Assembly (NCBI GenBank): GCA_028290465.1
Contig: JAQGJU010000042.1
Coordinates: 1-64,000, forward strand
Direction: 5' to 3'
Origin: Xanthobacteraceae bacterium
GTDB taxonomy: Bacteria > Pseudomonadota > Alphaproteobacteria > Rhizobiales > Xanthobacteraceae
DNA length: 64,000 nt
A program made the translations under genes and the position numbers. Below are positions 28,568 to 36,485 of the stretch, one piece after another. Within the stretch, counting starts at the first letter, position 1. Every line of letters begins with the position of its first letter. Below the pieces are notes generated by a model that ran no database searches, was not told the DNA's origin, and was given only the letters and a program-made list of their open reading frames with translations.

Positions 28568-29111
28568 GACCATCCTCGCCGACGCTTAGTACTTGTGCCG
28601 CTTCCGCAATCCTGCCGCACCCACCTCGACCGCGGGGCTCATACGCCACCGCGCCGAGGCCGAACTTTCTGTTGAAGGGCGACCTTCGCGTCGGCTCTGG
28701 CCTCCGCGCGTCTGCTCATCCTGGCCGCCCGACGATGCGCATGGCAATGCACATACTGTACCGGCGGCTGGCCCGGGGCGCATCAGCCCGGATCTAGCTC
28801 CGGACGGTAGCGCGGCCCATGCCGATCATTGGGTCCGGCAATTGGGACAGCAATGCTGTCCTAACCCAATATGCCTAAGTTTTGCCGCGAATACAAGCGT
28901 CGCCACGCATCAAAGTCGCCCACTGCTTGCCGCTTGTTGCGTCGGCCGCAATGCCCACGCAATAACAGGAACACGAGAGCAGGCCGGCGTGCAATGGCGT
29001 TGCGCGCCGCCACTCTCAGGTGGTGAAATTCGAGGCAGCGTCTACCGCGCTGGTCTGCCTCCCTTTTCGAAATAGCGGCGCGGTTTCGGGCAAATCTCAT
29101 CGAGAGGCCAT
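28568..29111. other. 544-base gap between gltB and the aldolase-like gene
   Basis: A divergent intergenic region that must carry the gltBD promoter (minus strand) and the promoter of the aldolase-like gene (plus strand). The only clear structure is the hairpin at 28841-28870 (listed separately). I saw no coding sequence with ribosome-binding site support, no repeat copy and no convincing sigma-54 site. Confidence 0.6.
28841..28870. promoter_or_regulatory. nested inverted repeat in the gltB upstream region
   Basis: ATTGG plus GACAGCA, a single central A, then TGCTGTC and, after a five-base bulge, CCAAT. The inner eight bases (GGACAGCA/TGCTGTCC) are perfect. The position, about 270 bases upstream of gltB and 240 upstream of the aldolase-like gene, suits an operator or a leader hairpin. 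No protein is known to me for this sequence. Confidence 0.4.
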
Positions 29112-30164
29112 ATGGACTTCGCCAGCGACAATACGGCCGGCATCGCGCCGGCGATCCGGGATGCGCTCGTTGCCGCCAATTCCGGCTTCGCGCTCGGCTA
29201 TGGCCAGGACGACCTGACCCGGCGCCTGGAACTTGGGATGTCCGAGCTGTTCGAGCGCGACGTCGCGATCTTCCTGGTCCCGACCGGCACGGCCGCCAAT
29301 GCGCTGGCGCTGGCGCATCTGTGCCCGCCGTGGGGGGCGGTGCTGTGCCATGCCGAGTCCCACGTCGTCACCGACGAATGCGGCGCGCCGGAATTCTTCG
29401 GCGGCGGACTGCGGCTGGTCGGACTGCCGGGCGTCGGCTGCAAACTAGTGCCCGCCACGCTGCGGACCGCGATCGCCCGCAATTCGGGGCACCGCCCGCA
29501 CCAGTCGAACGCAGCGGTCGTCTCGCTGACCCAGGCCAGCGAAGCCGGCACCATCTATCAGGTCGACGAGATTCAAGCCCTGGCCGAGATCGCGCACGGC
29601 CACGGCCTCGCCGTGCATATGGATGGCGCCCGCTTCGGCAATGCGCTGGCGCGGCTCGGCGTCTCGCCCGCGCAGGCGACCTGGAGGGCCGGCGTCGACG
29701 CGCTGTCGTTCGGCGCCACCAAGGGCGGCGCGCTGGCGGTCGAGGCCGTGGTGTTGTTCGATCCGGCTCGCGCGGATTTTATGGGCGAGCGCCGCAAGCG
29801 CGCCGGCCACCTGTTCTCCAAGCACCGGTTCCTGGCCGCCCAGTTTCTCGCGTTCCTGGCTGACGGCTATTGGCTAAAATTGGCCAATCACGCCAACCAG
29901 ATGGCCGACAGATTGGCCGATGGGCTACGCGCGGCCGGATTGCCGCCGGTCTGGCCGGTCGAGGCCAATCTGGTGTTCGCGAAACTGCCGCGCGCCACCG
30001 AGACGCGGCTGAAGCAGGCCGGCGCGACTTTCTATGTGCGCCACAGCGACAGCCTGCCGGACGGCCAGATCGTTGGGCCGGATGAGATGCTGGTCAGGCT
30101 GGTCACCAGCTTTGCCACGCACGCGCCCGACGTCGATCGCTTTGTCGCGCTGCTGCGCGCGTAA
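29112..30164 (+). CDS. threonine-aldolase-like PLP enzyme (beta-eliminating lyase family)
   Basis: A 350-residue fold-type I PLP enzyme related to low-specificity L-threonine aldolase, which splits threonine or other beta-hydroxy amino acids into glycine and an aldehyde. N-terminal MDFASDNTAGIAPAIRDAL matches the family start. AVHMDGARFGNALARLG carries the PLP-binding Asp, and SFGATKGGAL the Schiff-base Lys. GAGAGG lies upstream of the ATG at 29112. It is a single-gene unit; a copy of palindromic repeat B begins right after the stop. Confidence 0.9.
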   Translation: MDFASDNTAGIAPAIRDALVAANSGFALGYGQDDLTRRLELGMSELFERDVAIFLVPTGTAANALALAHLCPPWGAVLCHAESHVVTDECGAPEFFGGGLRLVGLPGVGCKLVPATLRTAIARNSGHRPHQSNAAVVSLTQASEAGTIYQVDEIQALAEIAHGHGLAVHMDGARFGNALARLGVSPAQATWRAGVDALSFGATKGGALAVEAVVLFDPARADFMGERRKRAGHLFSKHRFLAAQFLAFLADGYWLKLANHANQMADRLADGLRAAGLPPVWPVEANLVFAKLPRATETRLKQAGATFYVRHSDSLPDGQIVGPDEMLVRLVTSFATHAPDVDRFVALLRA

Positions 30165-30212
30165 GAGCGTTTTCAAGCGAAGTGGAATCCGGTTCGCGTG
30201 AAGAAAACGCGT
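30165..30212. repeat. palindromic repeat, family B, copy 1
   Basis: Outer GCGTTTTC (30167-30174) / GAAAACGC (30203-30210), inner GCGAA/TTCGC, and a core with AAGTGGAATCCGGTT. It starts just after the aldolase-like stop codon. Nearly identical to the copy at 46561. Confidence 0.9.
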
Positions 30213-30319
30213 CTTCTAAAGCTACAGCGGAAACAATTCGCCGGAATCCGCCCGCGCAATTGCCGCAAAGCGCCGTCACGCTTCGAGGCGGGGCGGCGGA
30301 CTCGACAGGGAGGGATGTC

Positions 30320-30970
30320 GTGACATCCGGCAAGATTTACGGTGCGCTGACCGGCGTGATGTTCATGGTGGGCGCTATGGCGCCAGCCGACGCGCAGGTG
30401 GTGCGCATTCCGCAGGCCGCGCCCGATCAGGTGCTGCCGGCCCATGAAGTCGTCACCATCCTACGCTCGACCGGGCTCGATCCGCTGGGAGCGCCGGTAC
30501 GGTACGGCGTGACCTATCGGTTGCGCGCGCTCGACCGGGCCGGACGCGATCTCAACGTGGTGGTAGATGCCCGCTTTGGCGACATTCTGTTGGTCGAGCC
30601 TGCGACGGGTGCATCGTTCCAGGAACGTCGGCGCATGGTCGCGATCCCGCCGGACTATGACGATCCGGAACTGTATGACTGGCCGCCGGAGATGTATTCG
30701 AACGTCCCGCCATATCCCCGCGCGATCAAGCCGGCCCCGGCGCCGCGCGTCGCGACCGTTCCGGCCGAGAAGCGCTTGCCGATACCGCGGCCGCGCCCGG
30801 ACGCCGTCGCGGCCCAGACCCCATCGACGGCTCCATCGGCAACGCCGCCGGCCGCCGCGGTCCAGGCGCCTCCGGCCCAGGACGCGCCGACCAAATGGAA
30901 GGACGAACCGGCGCCGACCAATGCGCCGGGCGCCGCCCTCAAGGTGCCGGACGTCACGCCACTGGAGTGA
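30320..30970 (+). CDS. exported proline-rich protein of unknown function
   Basis: A 216-residue protein. The start is GTG 30320, supported by AGGGAGGG six bases upstream and by the signal peptide it opens (IYGALTGVMFMVGAMAPADA). An in-frame ATG further upstream lies inside the repeat and is not used. Residues about 30-105 form a compact domain with HEVVTILRSTGLDPLGAPVR and LNVVVDARFGDILLVEP. The rest is a Pro/Ala-rich tail. The compact part resembles small periplasmic PepSY-like modules, but I cannot assign a family. Confidence 0.75.
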   Translation: MTSGKIYGALTGVMFMVGAMAPADAQVVRIPQAAPDQVLPAHEVVTILRSTGLDPLGAPVRYGVTYRLRALDRAGRDLNVVVDARFGDILLVEPATGASFQERRRMVAIPPDYDDPELYDWPPEMYSNVPPYPRAIKPAPAPRVATVPAEKRLPIPRPRPDAVAAQTPSTAPSATPPAAAVQAPPAQDAPTKWKDEPAPTNAPGAALKVPDVTPLE

Positions 30971-31012
30971 TGTTCGCTGGAATAATTTCTTCCGCCGGCA
31001 TGCCGACAAAAG

Positions 31013-31041
31013 AAAGCGCCCCGGACGAACCGGGGCGCTTT
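31013..31041. terminator. bidirectional intrinsic terminator
   Basis: A perfect stem AAAGCGCCCCGG/CCGGGGCGCTTT with a 5-base loop, followed by a U run on the plus strand and by a C-interrupted U-rich tract on the minus strand. It lies between two convergent genes and serves both. Confidence 0.85.
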
Positions 31042-31071
31042 TTACTTCTTACGTTGCGTGATCGCGGGAGC

Positions 31072-31536
31072 TTACGCGGCCTTCGCGTTGATCACCTGCG
31101 GCACGCCGCCGCCATTGATCGGAATCTGGCGCGGCTTCTTGGCCTCGGGGATCTCGCGTACCAGGTCGACATGCAGCAGGCCGTTTACCAGCGCGGCGCC
31201 TTTGACCTGGACGAAGTCGGCGAGCTGGAACACCCGCTCGAAAGCCCGCGCGGCGATGCCCTGGTGAAGCACCTCGACGGCCTTCTCTTCATTGTCCTTG
31301 GTCTTTTCGCCGCGCACGGTCAGCGTGTTTTCCTTCACCTCGATCGAAAGGTCGGATTCGCCGAAGCCGGCGACCGCGACGGTGATGCGGTAGTCGTTCT
31401 CACCGGTCCGCTCGATATTGTACGGCGGATAGCCCGGCGCGGCGCCCTCCACGGAGGTCGCACGGTCGAGCAGATTGAACAGCCGGTCGAAGCCGACGGT
31501 GGAACGATAAAGCGGGGCAAGATCGAAAGTTCGCAT
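31072..31536 (-). CDS. Hsp20/IbpA-type small heat-shock protein
   Basis: A 154-residue cytoplasmic holdase chaperone that binds unfolding proteins. The N-terminal arm (MRTFDLAPLYRSTVGFDRLF) matches class A rhizobial small Hsps. The alpha-crystallin domain spans about 35-130 (PPYNIERTGENDYRITVAVA ... ARAFERVFQLADFVQVKGA). A C-terminal IxI-type motif (RQIPING) follows. The ATG at 31536 has AGGAGG seven bases upstream, and this ribosome-binding site is part of the ROSE-like leader. An in-frame upstream GTG-type extension is not needed. Expected control is RpoH plus an RNA thermometer. Confidence 0.95.
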   Translation of the reverse strand: MRTFDLAPLYRSTVGFDRLFNLLDRATSVEGAAPGYPPYNIERTGENDYRITVAVAGFGESDLSIEVKENTLTVRGEKTKDNEEKAVEVLHQGIAARAFERVFQLADFVQVKGAALVNGLLHVDLVREIPEAKKPRQIPINGGGVPQVINAKAA

Positions 31537-31658
31537 GGCATATCCTCCTGTGAGCGACATGAATCGAGCGACATGTGTTGAAACAACATGGCTCGAAGCG
31601 AGATACGGATGATCCGCCCTATGGCCGGACCTCCGCGTGCAGCCGACTGGCCTGCACG
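31537..31658 (-). promoter_or_regulatory. ROSE-like RNA thermometer in the hsp20 leader
   Basis: On the minus strand the leader holds successive hairpins: CGGAT/ATCCG, CTCG-CTT-CGAG, and GTTG-TTT-CAAC within a longer stem. The last one is 5'-TCGCT followed three bases later by AGGAGGA, the ribosome-binding site. ROSE elements are defined by U(U/C)GCU pairing imperfectly with the AGGA of the Shine-Dalgarno sequence, including an opposed G-G pair. That alignment is possible here. Melting on heating would expose the site. Confidence 0.82.
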
Positions 31659-31664
31659 GGTTCG

Positions 31665-31692
31665 ATATGGGGGCAGGTTTTCGGCTCGCAAG
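31665..31692 (-). promoter_or_regulatory. RpoH (sigma-32) type promoter for hsp20
   Basis: On the minus strand: CTTGCG (31692-31687), a 14-base spacer, then CCCCATAT (31672-31665). The heat-shock consensus is CTTGAA-N13/14-CCCCATnT. The expected transcript start is near 31658, giving a leader of about 120 bases. Confidence 0.8.
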
Positions 31693-31697
31693 GGGTG

Positions 31698-31749
31698 TAG
31701 AGCGCGTCCAGCAAAAGTGGACACCGGTTTTGCGTCCGGACGCGCTCTA
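31698..31749. repeat. palindromic repeat, family C
   Basis: A perfect 12-bp outer inverted repeat TAGAGCGCGTCC/GGACGCGCTCTA, with inner GCAAAA/TTTTGC around GTGGACACCGG. It lies just upstream of the hsp20 promoter. Confidence 0.85.
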
Positions 31750-31764
31750 ACTGTTTAGAACGAC

Positions 31765-31833
31765 GCGTTTTTTTCACGCGAAGTGGACCCACTTCTTCTT
31801 CACGCGAAGTGGACCCACTTCGCTTGAAAACGC
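31765..31833. repeat. palindromic repeat, family B, expanded copy
   Basis: Outer GCGTTTT/GAAAACGC ends of family B, but the middle unit TTCACGCGAAGTGGACCCAC(TTC) occurs twice (31773-31795 and 31799-31821). This makes the copy about 25 bases longer than others. It sits 16 bases from the family C copy. Confidence 0.85.
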
Positions 31834-31961
31834 TATGGCGGCGGGTTTTTCACAGATATTCGAGGCTGCCAAAGAGCTGCCCGGAACCCGCCCCATGGAT
31901 GGTTAAGAAGCTCCTGCTATAAGCATCGGCACACCTTCGCCCGTTCCGTTCGAAAGTCTCC

Positions 31962-32909
31962 ATGAAGCTGGTTTCCATCCTCGCCAATCCGGTGCCGGAC
32001 GGCGCGACCGTCGGCTCGCTGAAGACGCCGGACGGTGTCACGCTGCGCTATGCCCGCTTCGCGCCGCCGCCGGGCCGCAAGGGCACCGTCTGCATCTTTC
32101 CGGGACGCAGCGAGTACATCGAAAAATATTTCGAGACCGTGCGCGATCTGCGCGCCCGCGGCTTCGCGGTCGCCATCCTCGACTGGCGCGGCCAAGGCAT
32201 GTCCGACCGGCCCTTGAACGACGCCCGCAAGGGCCATGTGACCGACTTTGCCGATTACGACATCGATCTCGCGGCCTTCATGAAAGAGGTGGTGCTGCCC
32301 GACTGCCCGCCGCCGCTGTTCGCGCTCGGCCACTCGATGGGCGCCACGGTGCTGATCCGGGCGGCGCATCAGGGTCACCGCTGGTTCGACCGAATAGTAC
32401 TTTCAGCGCCGATGATCGCGCTGCCCGGCGTGAAGGCCTCGCGACTGGCACAGAATACCGCGCGTTTTCTGCGGCTGTTCGGCTTCGGCAGCCGCTACAT
32501 TCCGGGCGGCGACGACAATGTGATCGGCACGCAGCCGTTCATGGGCAATCTGCTGACGTCCGATCCGGTGCGTTACGCGCGCAATGCCGCCGTGATCGAA
32601 GCCGAGCCGGCGCTGGGCCTCGGCGCACCGACCATCGCCTGGGCCAATGCGATGTTCCGGGCGCTCCGCCCGTTTCGCGTTCCGGCCTATCCGGGCTCGA
32701 TCCGCCAGCCGATCCTGATCATCGCGGCCGGCCGCGACGAGGTCGTCTCGACGCCGGCCATTGAGGACTTCGCATCCTATATGCGGGCCGGTTCGCATCT
32801 CATCGTGGCGGGTTCGCGCCACGAAATCCTGATGGAATTGGACCGCCACCGCGTCCAGTTCTGGGCGGCGTTCGATGCCTTCGTGCCCGGCACGCCGCTG
32901 TTCGGTTAA
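31962..32909 (+). CDS. alpha/beta hydrolase, lysophospholipase-like
   Basis: A 315-residue serine hydrolase of the PldB/monoglyceride-lipase type. The nucleophile elbow is LGHSMGA near residue 128. The preceding oxyanion region is FPGRSEYIEKYFETVRDLRA, and LDWRGQGMSDRP is characteristic. The late acid and His lie in IAAGRDEVVSTPAIEDF and VAGSRHEILME. There is no signal peptide, so it is cytoplasmic. Its TAA stop overlaps the stop of the converging phosphatase gene in the palindrome TTAA. Confidence 0.9.
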   Translation: MKLVSILANPVPDGATVGSLKTPDGVTLRYARFAPPPGRKGTVCIFPGRSEYIEKYFETVRDLRARGFAVAILDWRGQGMSDRPLNDARKGHVTDFADYDIDLAAFMKEVVLPDCPPPLFALGHSMGATVLIRAAHQGHRWFDRIVLSAPMIALPGVKASRLAQNTARFLRLFGFGSRYIPGGDDNVIGTQPFMGNLLTSDPVRYARNAAVIEAEPALGLGAPTIAWANAMFRALRPFRVPAYPGSIRQPILIIAAGRDEVVSTPAIEDFASYMRAGSHLIVAGSRHEILMELDRHRVQFWAAFDAFVPGTPLFG

Positions 32910-33694
32910 ACTTTAGAATTGAGCACTTCCAGCGCCTGCGCGTGCACGCGCGGATCGCCGGCCGCGACGATTCGGCCGCCGGCCTGCGCCGGGCCGTTTT
33001 CCCAGGTGGTCATGATGCCGCCCGCGCCCGCAATGATCGGAATCAGCGCCGCGACATCGTGCGGCTTGAGTTCGGTCTCGATCACCAGATCGACCAGGCC
33101 GGCGGCCAGCATGCAGTACGCGTAGCAATCGCCGCCATAGCGCGACAGCCGCACCTGCTGCTCGACTTTGCCGAAACACGCCCGGTCGGCATCGTTCATC
33201 AGCAGCGGGCTGGTGGTGAACATCATCGCGTGGTCGAGCGCCGCGCAGGACCGCACTTCCAGAACGCGCGGGCCGGCCGGGCCGCGATAGCTCGCCGCGT
33301 TGCCGTCGCCGGTAAACCGCTCGCGGATGAAGGGCTGGTGCATCATGCCGTAGACCGGTTCGCCGAACCGCGTCAGCGCGATCAGCGTGCCCCAGGCCGG
33401 CATGCCGGCAATGAACGATTTGGTGCCGTCGATCGGATCGAGCACCCACACATATTCGGCATTGGCGCGCTCCGAGCCGTATTCCTCGCCCAGAATGCCA
33501 TGTTCGGGGAAATTGCGGTCGATCAGCGTGCGCATCGCGCTTTCGGCGGCGCGGTCGGCGGCCGTGACCGGATCGAAGCCGCGCGGGCCGGCTTTATTGT
33601 CCACCACCAGCGAGGTGCGAAAGAACGGTAAAATAATCTCGCCGGACACGGTAGCCAATTCGTCGACGAACGCTGCGAAGTCGATGGCCGTCAT
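32906..33694 (-). CDS. hisN: inositol monophosphatase family, probable histidinol-phosphatase
   Basis: A 262-residue Mg/Li-sensitive phosphatase. It has the metal motif VWVLDPIDGTKSFIAGMP, the earlier EEYGSERAN and the late GGDCYAYCMLAAGLVDLVIE. Within the IMPase superfamily the short length and TKSFI pattern match HisN, which converts histidinol phosphate to histidinol in the histidine pathway of actinobacteria and alphaproteobacteria. A general IMPase role cannot be ruled out from sequence. There are no his genes nearby. Confidence 0.88.
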   Translation of the reverse strand: MTAIDFAAFVDELATVSGEIILPFFRTSLVVDNKAGPRGFDPVTAADRAAESAMRTLIDRNFPEHGILGEEYGSERANAEYVWVLDPIDGTKSFIAGMPAWGTLIALTRFGEPVYGMMHQPFIRERFTGDGNAASYRGPAGPRVLEVRSCAALDHAMMFTTSPLLMNDADRACFGKVEQQVRLSRYGGDCYAYCMLAAGLVDLVIETELKPHDVAALIPIIAGAGGIMTTWENGPAQAGGRIVAAGDPRVHAQALEVLNSKV

Positions 33695-33877
33695 AATCGC
33701 CGCCTTTAGTTAGGGAGCTTGGACCTATCGAAGACTCGCAGGGCCGGCAACCGCCATGACGGGTTGCGTCCCGCCGGCCCGCCATGCAACGAGAGCCGGC
33801 AATAACAAGGCGTGGATCGATCCGCCGCCGGGCATCGGCCGCGCGGTCGCACCATACCCTGCCGGGGCTGGAAACGC

Positions 33878-35161
33878 ATGACGGTACGACAACAGGGCAA
33901 GCCCGCGTCGGGGCTGCCGGGCGGCGCCGTCGCGCTCATCGCGACGCTGATCATCTTTTATATGGTGAGCCAGTTCCTGCGCAATTCGGTCGGCGTCATC
34001 GCGCCCGATCTGGCCGCCGAACTCGGCCTATCGGCGTCCGAAATCGGCGTGCTGTCGAGCGTCTTCTTTCTGGTGTTCGCCGGCGCGCAATTGCCGCTCG
34101 GCGTCGCGCTGGACCGGTTCGGGCCGCGCCGCTGCATGCTGGCCTGCGCCGGCATCGCGGTCGCGGGCGCCGTGGTGTTCGCGCAGGCCCATACGCCGAC
34201 CGGGCTGATCGTCGGACGCATCCTGTTGGGGCTCGGTTCGTCGAGCTCGTTCATGGCGCCGCTGGCGCTGTATGCGCGGCGTTTTCCGCCCGACCGGTTT
34301 GCCACGCTGACCGGACTGCAACTCGGCCTTGGCAGCTTCGGCACACTGTTCGCCACCGCGCCGCTGGCCTGGGCGTCGGCGGCGTTCGGCTGGCGCGACA
34401 GTTTCCTCGCGGTCGGACTGCTGTCCGCCGTGATCGCCGTCCTGGTCTGGTGGGTGGTGCGGGAAGAAGACGCCGGTTCGCACAGCCCGGCCAAGCCCGA
34501 GGGTTGTCGTGACAAGGAGACTTGGCGTGACAATCTGAAAGGCGTTCTGGAAGTCACGCGCATTCCGGGATTCGGGCCGCTATTTCTGATGCACCTGACA
34601 ACCTATTCGAGCTTCGCGCTGGTGGTCGGCCTGTGGGGCGGGCCGTATCTGACGCACATTTACGGCTACGGCCTGAAAGAGCGCGGCGACCTGCTACTGC
34701 TGGCCGCGGTCGCCCAGATCGTCGGCTCGATGCTGTGGGGACCGAGCGACCGGATATTCGGCAATCACAAGATCCCGGTGCTGTGCGGCGCGATGGGGAC
34801 CGTCGCGGTGCTGGGCACGGTCGCGGCGATCGGCACGTTCAGCGGCCCGGCCCTGATCGCCTGGCTGATCGTGTTCGGCGCGACCTGCGCCTACACGCCG
34901 GTGCTGATCGGCCATGGCCGCTCGCTGTTCCCGCCGCATCTGGTCGGGCGGGGGATCACGCTGCTGAACATGGGCACCATCGGCGGCGTGTTCGTCACCC
35001 AGACCATCAGCGGCGTGGTGATCGACTTTTTCCCCAAGGGCGCCGACGGCGCCTACGCGCTCGATGCCTATCGGCTGGTGTTCGGCCTGCAGGGCGCTGC
35101 CATCGCGTTGGGATGCCTGACTTATTTTCGGACACCCGATCCGCGCGCGCATCGGTCATAG
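33878..35161 (+). CDS. major facilitator superfamily transporter
   Basis: A 427-residue protein with about 12 membrane helices. Helix 1 is VALIATLIIFYMVSQFLRNS. The loop 2-3 signature is LPLGVALDRFGPRRCMLACA, the canonical MFS A-motif (GxLaDrxGrr). The N-terminal helices resemble nitrate/sugar-phosphate-like MFS members, but no substrate can be inferred. ATG 33878 is preferred over an earlier in-frame start that adds 22 polar residues. It is divergent from the HisN-like gene. Confidence 0.88.
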   Translation: MTVRQQGKPASGLPGGAVALIATLIIFYMVSQFLRNSVGVIAPDLAAELGLSASEIGVLSSVFFLVFAGAQLPLGVALDRFGPRRCMLACAGIAVAGAVVFAQAHTPTGLIVGRILLGLGSSSSFMAPLALYARRFPPDRFATLTGLQLGLGSFGTLFATAPLAWASAAFGWRDSFLAVGLLSAVIAVLVWWVVREEDAGSHSPAKPEGCRDKETWRDNLKGVLEVTRIPGFGPLFLMHLTTYSSFALVVGLWGGPYLTHIYGYGLKERGDLLLLAAVAQIVGSMLWGPSDRIFGNHKIPVLCGAMGTVAVLGTVAAIGTFSGPALIAWLIVFGATCAYTPVLIGHGRSLFPPHLVGRGITLLNMGTIGGVFVTQTISGVVIDFFPKGADGAYALDAYRLVFGLQGAAIALGCLTYFRTPDPRAHRS

Positions 35162-35216
35162 CACTTTCGCGCGGGGCTGCTCTGCGAAGGAAGCATGCAA
35201 GATAGGTCAATGACCC

Positions 35217-35245
35217 TTGCTTTTGCTGCGACGCACTGACATATT
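35217..35245 (+). promoter_or_regulatory. promoter of the MmgR/suhB-type small RNA
   Basis: TTGCTT (35217-35222), a 17-base spacer, CATATT (35240-35245). The predicted start at about 35252 falls directly at the first hairpin of the small RNA. Confidence 0.6.
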
Positions 35246-35251
35246 GTTGCG

Positions 35252-35339
35252 GTGCGGTAGCGCCTTGCGTTACCGCCGCCCTCCTTGGGCGTTTCCTCCC
35301 TAGACTTGGGCCGCTTGTACGCAAGCGGCCCTTTTTTTT
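35252..35339 (+). ncRNA. mmgR: MmgR / alpha-r8 (Rfam suhB) family small RNA
   Basis: A transcript of about 88 bases: a 10-bp 5' hairpin GCGGTAGCGC/GCGTTACCGC (35254-35276), an unpaired CU-rich middle including TTTCCTCCCT (35292-35301), and a Rho-independent terminator GGGCCGCTTG-TACG-CAAGCGGCCC with eight T (35308-35339). The conserved single-stranded UUUCCUCCCU is the hallmark of the MmgR/suhB family, which in Sinorhizobium limits storage-polymer accumulation and likely acts through Hfq by masking Shine-Dalgarno sequences. The family call is from memory of the motif and architecture. Confidence 0.82.
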
Positions 35340-35369
35340 GCGCCGAGCAATCTCGCCTTTTTTTAAAAA

Positions 35370-36257
35370 TTATTCGGCGGCGGCGCGATACGGCCGCAGC
35401 TCTTCGGGCGGGATCTCGGCCAAGCGATCGGCGAGCTGCTCCAGATCGGCTGCGAGCTGGTCGAATCCGCCGATGCGCTCGAAACGGCGCTCGTCCATGT
35501 ACAGCGCCCGGTTGATCTCCAACTGGATCGCATGCAGGCCGGCGGCCGGATTGCCGTAATGCTCGGTGATGAAGCCGCCCGCATAGGGCTTGTTGCGGCT
35601 GACCGCGTAGCCCAGCCCGAGCAGACTTTCCTCGATGACTTCCGCAACTACGCCGACGCAACTTGTTCCGTAACGATCGCCGAGCACGATGTCGGCGCGC
35701 GGACGGTCGTCCTTATTGCCGGCGTTGGACGGCATCGAATGGCAATCGACCAGCACGGCGGTGCCGAACTCGCGGTGCACGCGGGTGAACAGCCGGCGCA
35801 GCGTGCGATGATAGGGCTTATACAGACACTCGATCCGGCGCAGCGCGTCGTCGATCGGAATGCGGTCGCCGTAGATTTCCTGGGCGTCGCCGACCACCCG
35901 GGCCACCGTACCGAGGCCGCCGGCGACCCGCATCGAGCGGGTATTGGCGAACGACGGCAGCCGGCCGTCGAACATCCGCGGGTCGAGTTCATACGGCTCA
36001 CGGTTGACGTCGACATAGCAGCGGGGGAAATGCGCCCGCATCAGCGGATAGCCGCGCGGAACGACCCCCGCGAACAATTGGTCGACGAAGCAGTCCTCCG
36101 AACGGCGCAGGGTGACCATGTCCAGGCGGGACGCATTCAGGAACGCACGCGGATAGATTTGCCCGCTGTGCGGCGAATTGAACACCACCGGACCGCGCGA
36201 TTCGACCGGCTCGATAATCTCAAACGGCGGGTCGAATTCGTCGTTCACGTCCGGCAT
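35370..36257 (-). CDS. N-formylglutamate amidohydrolase
   Basis: A 295-residue metal-dependent enzyme that releases glutamate from N-formylglutamate (the end of a histidine degradation route) or handles related N-acyl amino acids. VVFNSPHSGQIYPRAF and VLVDCHSMPSNAG carry the metal-binding His/Asp residues. The ATG at 36257 (MPDVNDEFDPPFEIIEPVE) is the family start; a long in-frame extension upstream is not coding. It is divergent from cpdR, a pairing conserved in Bradyrhizobium-type genomes as far as I recall. Confidence 0.92.
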   Translation of the reverse strand: MPDVNDEFDPPFEIIEPVESRGPVVFNSPHSGQIYPRAFLNASRLDMVTLRRSEDCFVDQLFAGVVPRGYPLMRAHFPRCYVDVNREPYELDPRMFDGRLPSFANTRSMRVAGGLGTVARVVGDAQEIYGDRIPIDDALRRIECLYKPYHRTLRRLFTRVHREFGTAVLVDCHSMPSNAGNKDDRPRADIVLGDRYGTSCVGVVAEVIEESLLGLGYAVSRNKPYAGGFITEHYGNPAAGLHAIQLEINRALYMDERRFERIGGFDQLAADLEQLADRLAEIPPEELRPYRAAAE

Positions 36258-36485
36258 GGCCGCGGGCCTCTGGATGGGCGCATGGGCGCGTTGAGCATGG
36301 GCGCAGAATCTGGGCGCCCTGAGGGGGGCCTCCCACCCGATTTGGGGCGTGTCCTCACTATAGCAAGGTATCTTCCATGGCGACCGCCCGGCTGCCAAGG
36401 ATAGTTTTGGGTTCACCCGATATTTACCCGGCACCGGCCTTATGGGATGAAAGGGGCAGCGGTCCGCGGCTCCCATGAGTAGACC

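Noticed and set aside
23987-28675. Very long antisense open frames (over 700-800 codons) opposite gltB
   Set aside because: They lie exactly opposite an intact, motif-rich gltB, lack ribosome-binding sites and consist of His/Arg/Gly/Ala-rich sequence typical of reversed GC-rich codons.
28593-29075. Possible 160-codon gene in the gltB upstream gap
   Set aside because: It would start at TTG without ribosome-binding site, has no domain, and runs through the nested hairpin.
30182-30319. N-terminal extension of the exported protein at 30320
   Set aside because: The extension is translated from repeat B; the same peptide (MESGSREENA) precedes the unrelated hydrolase at 46707. The downstream GTG with AGGGAGGG and signal peptide is the real start.
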